Source: Chitinophagaceae bacterium (GTDB lineage: Bacteria > Bacteroidota > Bacteroidia > Chitinophagales > Chitinophagaceae). Taken from it: a stretch of 9,716 nt of DNA. The stretch lies in contig CANCKV010000080.1 in assembly GCA_947378615.1 (NCBI GenBank), positions 1-9,716 on the forward strand, written 5' to 3'. Below the pieces are notes generated by a model. The model ran no database searches, was not told the DNA's origin, and was given only the letters and a program-made list of their open reading frames with translations. Made by a program: the position numbers and the translations under genes. Below, one piece after another: positions 6,017 through 9,716 of this stretch. Position 1 is the first letter of the stretch. Every line of letters begins with the position of its first letter.

Positions 6017-6183
6017 ATTATAGAATCGTTTCACTAAGTAGCCCCAAATTCTACGAAGTAGAATTTCTATGTGAACTTCTCTTTAATAAAACATAGAAAA
6101 AAAATCTATGTGCTTTCTATGTGAACCTATCTGCCTATGTGTTGATCTTTTTTTATAAAATTCGTGTTATCTTCTATAGAATT
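6017..6183 (+). repeat. Intergenic repeat element, copy A
   Basis: Core 6046-6141. It opens with a perfect 9-bp stem (AAATTCTAC at 6046-6054 with GTAGAATTT at 6058-6066, loop GAA). It then carries heptamers CTATGTG at 6067, 6106, 6117 and 6135, a variant CTATCTG at 6127, and one inverted ACATAGA at 6091. TTTCTATGT (6064-6072) pairs with ACATAGAAA (6091-6099), and ACATAGA (6091-6097) with TCTATGT (6105-6111). Possible ends are AATTATAGAA (6017) and TTCTATAGAATT (6172-6183), a rough terminal inverted repeat. Diverged copies lie at 9413-9552 (opposite strand) and 9617-9716. No coding capacity. Confidence 0.65.
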
Positions 6184-6282
6184 AAATCTGAAAATTGCTT
6201 AATTTATTTATTTTACTTTAATTATCTTCTCAATTTTATATCCCATAGTTTATATTTCATATTTCAACACTCATAATTCTTT

Positions 6283-6290
6283 TACATTTG
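6283..6290 (+). promoter_or_regulatory. -7 box of guaA, 4 nt from its ATG
   Basis: TACATTTG is an exact TAnnTTTG match and only CAGC separates it from the guaA ATG at 6295. Start-site spacing in Bacteroidota predicts a leaderless or near-leaderless guaA mRNA. There is no room for a Shine-Dalgarno or a riboswitch leader. A -33 element is not obvious. Confidence 0.65.
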
Positions 6291-6294
6291 CAGC

Positions 6295-7830
6295 ATGACG
6301 GAAAAAATATTGATACTTGATTTTGGAAGCCAATTCACACAGCTTATTGCACGTAGCGTTAGGGAGGCAAATGTCTATTGCGAAATAATCCCTTACAACA
6401 AGCCTTTTTCTATAGATAGCACTCTAAAAGGCATTATTCTTAGCGGCTCCCCATTTAGTGTTAATGAAGAAGGTTTCCCAAAAGTTGATATCGAAAAGTT
6501 AGCAGCACAAGTTCCTGTTTTAGGAGTATGTTATGGCGCACAATTGACTGCTAAATTATTGGGTGGACAAGTAGATAAAAGTAATAAAAGAGAATACGGT
6601 AGGGCAATACTGACTATTGCCAAAGACGACGTTTTGTTATCAAATATCAGCACTACTAATCAGGTGTGGATGAGTCATAGTGATAGCATTTCAAATTTGC
6701 CAGACGGTTTCGAAGTTTTAGCAACTACAGATAGTATTCCTGTTGCAGCTTTCAAGAGAAGTAAAGGAAACGGATTCCCATTATATGGTCTTCAGTTCCA
6801 TCCAGAAGTGCACCACTCTACAGAAGGAAAAAAGATGATTAGCAACTTTTTAGTGCATATATGTGGCTGTAAACAAGAGTTTACACCTGCCTCGTTTATT
6901 CAGGAAACTGTTGATAAATTAAAAGCTCAATTAGGAGATGCCAAAGTAATTATGGCTCTGAGTGGTGGTGTAGATAGTACAGTTGCGGCAACATTGATTA
7001 GTCGTGCTGTAGGCAAAAACCTGTATGGTATATTTGTTGATAATGGCGTATTGAGAAAGGGAGAGTTTCAGCAGGTATTAGATATTTATAAGCAACTCGA
7101 TTTGAATGTTACAGGTATTGATGCCAAAAAGATGTTTTATGATGCACTTGCAGGTCATTCAGACCCTGAAACAAAACGAAAAATAATTGGGGGATTGTTT
7201 ATTGATGTATTTCAGCAGGAAGCTGCTAAAATAAAGGATGCTAGTTTCCTTGGACAAGGAACAATTTATCCCGATGTAATTGAAAGTGTAAGTGTTCATG
7301 GCCCTTCTGCTACCATCAAATCGCATCATAATGTAGGTGGACTTCCCGAAACAATGAAACTTGGTTTAGTTGAACCGCTTCGTTATTTGTTTAAGGATGA
7401 AGTACGTAGAGTAGGTTTAGCACTCGGCATACCACACGATTTATTATTCCGTCATCCCTTTCCTGGACCAGGTTTGGCGATTAGGATATTGGGCGAAGTG
7501 ACTGAAGAAAAGGTAACCTTATTGCAGGACGCAGATCATATTTATACCACCGCATTGAAAGAAACAGGTTTGTATGATAAAGTATGGCAAGCGGGTACAA
7601 TTCTACTTCCTGTAAAAAGTGTGGGAGTTATGGGTGATGAAAGAACCTACGAATTTACGGTGGCATTGAGGGCAGTTACGAGTGTAGATGGAATGACAGC
7701 AGATTGGGCACATCTTCCCTATGAGTTTTTGGCAGATGTTTCTAATAATATTATCAATCAGGTGCGAGGAATTAATCGTGTTGTTTACGACATCAGTAGC
7801 AAGCCCCCCGCAACGATTGAGTGGGAATAG
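6295..7830 (+). CDS. guaA: GMP synthase (glutamine-hydrolysing)
   Basis: A 511-residue complete GuaA, which converts XMP, ATP and glutamine to GMP in the last step of de novo guanine nucleotide synthesis in the cytoplasm. The class I glutamine amidotransferase domain covers about residues 4-190, with nucleophile Cys79 in GVCYGAQ and the His169/Glu171 pair in QFHPEV. The ATP pyrophosphatase domain follows, with the PP-loop SGGVDST at 223-229. The C-terminal dimerisation and XMP-binding part contains [16 protein letters not shown] (386-401), the [15 protein letters not shown] region (447-461) and the terminal KPPATIEWE. Domains are fused as usual for bacteria, no key residue is missing and the length is normal. 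The start sits 4 nt from a -7 box. Intergenic repeats flank it on both sides. The downstream binding-protein gene lies 369 nt away, so an operon is unlikely. Confidence 0.98.
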   Translation: MTEKILILDFGSQFTQLIARSVREANVYCEIIPYNKPFSIDSTLKGIILSGSPFSVNEEGFPKVDIEKLAAQVPVLGVCYGAQLTAKLLGGQVDKSNKREYGRAILTIAKDDVLLSNISTTNQVWMSHSDSISNLPDGFEVLATTDSIPVAAFKRSKGNGFPLYGLQFHPEVHHSTEGKKMISNFLVHICGCKQEFTPASFIQETVDKLKAQLGDAKVIMALSGGVDSTVAATLISRAVGKNLYGIFVDNGVLRKGEFQQVLDIYKQLDLNVTGIDAKKMFYDALAGHSDPETKRKIIGGLFIDVFQQEAAKIKDASFLGQGTIYPDVIESVSVHGPSATIKSHHNVGGLPETMKLGLVEPLRYLFKDEVRRVGLALGIPHDLLFRHPFPGPGLAIRILGEVTEEKVTLLQDADHIYTTALKETGLYDKVWQAGTILLPVKSVGVMGDERTYEFTVALRAVTSVDGMTADWAHLPYEFLADVSNNIINQVRGINRVVYDISSKPPATIEWE

Positions 7831-7839
7831 ATGTCGCTT

Positions 7840-7878
7840 GAACTATGAGTTATAAGTTATGAACTATGAGTTATAAGT
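7840..7878 (+). repeat. 18-bp direct repeat after guaA
   Basis: GAACTATGAGTTATAAGT occurs exactly at 7840-7857 and 7861-7878 with a 21-bp period. Related words (TTATAAGTTATGAGTT at 8045-8060; inverted ATAACTCAAAGTTCAT at about 8153-8168) continue beyond the neighbouring palindrome. Simple GTTATGAG-type runs like this are frequent between genes in many Bacteroidota; they suggest slippage rather than coding. Confidence 0.85.
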
Positions 7879-8050
7879 GTTACTACTCAGTTATTTTTAC
7901 CACTAGGGTCACAAGGTTTTGAACAATGAAACACAAGGAAAAGTAAACAGTTTATATATTTTCCTGTCAATTATTTTAAAAGAAGTCCTAGTGTTCCTTG
8001 TTTTTTCTTCGTTGCCCTTGTGGTAGAACCTCCTGAGTAGTAACTTATAA
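7871..8050. repeat. 180-bp imperfect palindromic element downstream of guaA
   Basis: Outer arms: TTATAAG (7871-7877) with CTTATAA (8044-8050), a 2-nt bulge, then TTACTACTCAG (7880-7890) with CTGAGTAGTAA (8033-8043). Moving inward, TACCAC (7898-7903) pairs with GTGGTA (8020-8025), AGGG with CCCT (7905-7908, 8015-8018), and ACAAGGAA (7933-7940) with TTCCTTGT (7994-8001). Heptamers of type CACWAGG recur at 7901, 7910 and 7932, with complements at 7987 and 8016. The result is one large interrupted cruciform or hairpin. It has no ORF. It could help end guaA transcription. TATGAG on both sides (7865-7870, 8053-8058) might be a target duplication, but the surroundings are repetitive. REP/MITE-like nature is inference. 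Confidence 0.75.
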
Positions 8051-8108
8051 GTTATGAGTTAAAATTTGATAAATAATGATTGATAAAACATCTTATGGTT
8101 AATTTGTA

Positions 8109-8140
8109 TTGACGATTTTTACACTCATATTTTATACCTG
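8109..8140 (+). promoter_or_regulatory. Possible promoter of the binding-protein gene
   Basis: TTG of TTGACG (8109-8114) is followed after 21 bp by TATACCTG (8133-8140), two mismatches from TAnnTTTG but at the right spacing. Transcription would start about 55 nt before the ATG at 8200. The leader contains low-complexity ATAACTC/TTCATC words. Confidence 0.3.
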
Positions 8141-8199
8141 ATAATTGATTCATAACTCAAAGTTCATCGTTCATTACTCATCACTAAATAAACGTTTTT

Positions 8200-9360
8200 A
8201 TGTTACGCAAAAATTGTTTACTCATTTTTTTAGTTACGCTTATTTGCATTGTATCAGTAAATAGTACTATCGCTCAAGCAAGATTAAAAGTAGCTGTATT
8301 CGCCCCTGTCTATTTAGATAGTGCTTTCAATGGAGACGATTATAAATTGGGATCTAATAATTTACCCAAAAGTATGCTGCCGGGTCTCGACTTTTATAAT
8401 GGTGTAATGATGGCAATTGACAGTTTGGAGTCAGATGGTAAAGACCTTGAAGTAATGTTTTATGATTCAAAGGGAAGTGAGAGTATTTACACGATAATTC
8501 GTAAACCAGAATTTGATAAGATTAACCTTATTATAGCAGCATTTAATAATAAAGCGGATGTAAAACCTTTAGCTGAAATTGCCCTACATCGAAATATTCC
8601 CTTAATATCTTCTACATTTCCTAATGATGGAGGTGTTACTAAAAACCCTGATTTTGTTTTAATAAACTCTTCACTTAAGGCACATATTGAGGGCATTTAT
8701 ACGTATTTGCAAAAAAACTTCGCCTCTACCAATAATATATATGTCAGAAAAAAAGGGCCATTAGAAGATTTAGTGGAATATTACTTTAAAAATGCTTCAA
8801 ATACAACTACGTCAACACCGTTCAAATATAAGTCTATACAATTCGAAGATAATGATGCTGACCAAAAGTTGATGAACTCCCTAGATAGTAATACAGAAAA
8901 TACGATAATTTGTGGCAGTTTGAATGAGACTTATGCAACCAAATTGGTAAAAACATTGGCACTTTATGGTAGCTATTCCTGTACTGCAATTGGGATGCCA
9001 ACGTGGGACGGAATTAAAGAATTAGATGGGAATGCCTGCAACGGAGTAAATATTATTTATTCAACACCCTATAATTTCATTCGTACACAACCATTAGCAG
9101 TAAAGGTCTCCAAACAATACACGGAAAAGCTAAATGGTCGTCCAAGCGATATGTTTTTCAAGGGATATGAGAGTATGTTTCATTTTGGCAGTTTATTGTT
9201 AGACTATCCAAATACATTAATTGACCACCTTTCCGATAAAAAATATAAACTTTTCAATGACTTTGATATTCAGCCAATAACGGACAAGGAAGGTAATGTT
9301 CAATATCTCGAAAATAAGAAACTCTTCTTTATCAAAAAACTCAATGGAAGCATTAAATAG
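8200..9360 (+). CDS. Periplasmic binding protein (type I fold, ABC amino-acid binding-like)
   Basis: A 386-residue exported protein. Residues 1-26 are a signal peptide (Arg3-Lys4, hydrophobic core, cleavage after IAQ or nearby). The mature chain reads as a two-lobed type I periplasmic binding fold: LKVAVFAPVYLD (29-40), GLDFYNGVMMAIDSL (62-76), LEVMFYDSKGS (83-93), NLIIAAFNNKADVKPLAEIA (109-128), IPLISSTFPNDGG (133-145), a second lobe with NTIICGSLNETYATKLVKTL (234-253), and a FFKGYESMFHFGSLLL helix (319-334). This resembles the Leu/Ile/Val-binding/receptor-ligand superfamily. Similar proteins in the phylum often carry a LysM domain; none is seen here. No permease or ATPase gene accompanies it, so a sensing or structural role is as likely as transport. 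The ligand is unknown. The stop at 9358-9360 is followed by repeats. Confidence 0.75.
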   Translation: MLRKNCLLIFLVTLICIVSVNSTIAQARLKVAVFAPVYLDSAFNGDDYKLGSNNLPKSMLPGLDFYNGVMMAIDSLESDGKDLEVMFYDSKGSESIYTIIRKPEFDKINLIIAAFNNKADVKPLAEIALHRNIPLISSTFPNDGGVTKNPDFVLINSSLKAHIEGIYTYLQKNFASTNNIYVRKKGPLEDLVEYYFKNASNTTTSTPFKYKSIQFEDNDADQKLMNSLDSNTENTIICGSLNETYATKLVKTLALYGSYSCTAIGMPTWDGIKELDGNACNGVNIIYSTPYNFIRTQPLAVKVSKQYTEKLNGRPSDMFFKGYESMFHFGSLLLDYPNTLIDHLSDKKYKLFNDFDIQPITDKEGNVQYLENKKLFFIKKLNGSIK

Positions 9361-9374
9361 TGGTTAGTGGTTAG
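9361..9374 (+). repeat. Short tandem TGGTTAG x2
   Basis: TGGTTAG occurs twice in tandem directly after the stop codon of the binding-protein gene. It is of the same simple type as the GTTAG words near 5770-5790. Confidence 0.8.
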
Positions 9375-9400
9375 GAAAACTAAAAAATAAAAGAAGTAAT

Positions 9401-9439
9401 TTATCATTTTAGAATTTATTTCAAGATTTCTAATGATAA
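9401..9439. other. Stem-loop after the binding-protein gene
   Basis: TTATCATT-tt-AGAA (9401-9414) pairs with TTCT-AATGATAA (9428-9439): 12 bp with a 2-nt bulge and a 13-nt loop. It sits 41 nt past the stop, a terminator-like place, but it is AT-rich and lacks a T run on the plus strand. It overlaps the outer edge of repeat copy B. Confidence 0.4.
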
Positions 9440-9552
9440 GTGAAAAAAGATTCAGCACTTAGGTATTTAGTTTCACATAAAATGAACATAGTTTTTTATT
9501 CTACAATGTTTTTACTGCAATAAGTTCACATTGATTGCTACTTCGTGGAATT
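9413..9552 (-). repeat. Intergenic repeat element, copy B (inverted relative to copy A)
   Basis: The reverse complement of copy A aligns here by eye with few gaps over about 110 bp (9442-9552), roughly three of four positions identical. Shared blocks in order are AAAAAAGAT, CAC-TAGG, TTCACATA, ACATAG, TTCTA, TGTTTT, AGTTCACAT and CTACTTCGT-GAATT. AATTCTACGAAGTAG of copy A (6047-6061) matches the reverse complement of 9538-9552 at 14 of 15 positions. The remaining similarity out to 9413 is weaker. The element lies between the binding-protein gene and copy C and has no ORF. Confidence 0.6.
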
Positions 9553-9616
9553 GATGATTGCCTTTTTGAAAAGATATCTTCTTTATCTAAACTTTTACAT
9601 TTTATTATTAATGGCT

Positions 9617-9716
9617 CTAATTCTACGAATTAGTATTACTAGGTGACATACTTTTGAAGGTAAAATAAACAAAACAATGTCTTAACTAGGTAACTATTGA
9701 GTTGTGCCTATCTTTC
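9617..9716 (+). repeat. Intergenic repeat element, copy C, cut by the window end
   Basis: 9619-9646 matches 6047-6074 of copy A at 24 of 28 positions in the same orientation, starting AATTCTACGAA. Weaker similarity continues to the window end, with CTAGGTAACTAT and GCCTATCT resembling the CTATGTGAACCTATCTGCC part of copy A. CTAATTC-TAC-GAATTAG (9617-9633) is its own 7-bp hairpin. Copies B and C lie head to head, with 66 bp between their matching edges, so together they form a larger palindrome. TACTTTTG (9649-9656) inside it resembles a -7 box. Confidence 0.55.

Noticed and set aside
6046..6141. CRISPR-like array of CTATGTG words
   Set aside because: The units are 7 bp with 1-32-bp gaps in mixed orientation, there are no cas genes, and the same sequence recurs as a dispersed element.
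8487..8696. 69-codon minus-strand frame inside the binding-protein gene
   Set aside because: Fully contained in a well-supported gene; no promoter or family features.
9649..9656. TACTTTTG as a promoter for a gene beyond the window
   Set aside because: It lies inside repeat copy C, has no -33 element, and the following ATG (9677) meets a stop after two codons. No downstream gene is visible to support it.
1..9716. A defence, toxin-antitoxin or mobile gene system
   Set aside because: All protein genes belong to housekeeping or envelope families; no nuclease, transposase, integrase, antitoxin or phage signature is present. The unusual content is in the spacers.

Overview
The window looks like ordinary chromosome from a low-GC member of the Bacteroidota, most likely of the Chitinophagaceae/Sphingobacteriia type. 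The grounds are the very AT-rich spacers, the almost complete absence of Shine-Dalgarno sequences, several copies of the Bacteroidota -7 promoter box (TAnnTTTG), and the gene families present: a DUF4403 lipoprotein, small outer-membrane barrel proteins with a terminal Phe, and secreted Fn3-like proteins. The placement is inference from style and families, not from a marker gene.

Layout. 1-178 is non-coding and holds a clear terminator for the minus-strand YceI-like gene (179-745). A 454-base spacer separates it from a divergent PlsC-type acyltransferase (1200-1931, TTG start), which ends in a hairpin. Then comes a long spacer (1932-2748) with no credible protein gene. Inside it, 2079-2390 has a perfect -7 box, several mutually compatible hairpins and a strong intrinsic terminator, so I call a roughly 300-nt non-coding RNA of unknown family. 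A plus-strand pair follows: a DUF4403 lipoprotein (2749-4143) and a small secreted barrel protein (4198-4755). Convergent to them is a secreted protein with an Fn3-like domain (4866-5741, minus). After a 553-base divergent spacer come guaA (6295-7830) and an orphan periplasmic binding protein (8200-9360).

The spacers around guaA hold repeats. A repeat of about 100-170 bp at 6017-6183 recurs, diverged, on the minus strand at about 9413-9552 and again on the plus strand from about 9617 to the window end, where the last two lie head to head. A separate 180-bp imperfect palindrome (7871-8050) sits just after guaA next to an 18-bp direct repeat. These look like small non-autonomous or REP/MITE-like intergenic elements; no transposase is present.

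Function. GuaA is the only core metabolic enzyme (XMP to GMP). The acyltransferase serves phospholipid synthesis. The remaining products are cell-envelope proteins. There is no defence system, CRISPR array, tRNA, rRNA, prophage or transposase gene. The least explained items are the candidate non-coding RNA and the repeat family. Two divergent genes also have -7 boxes so close to their ATG that their mRNAs should be leaderless or nearly so.
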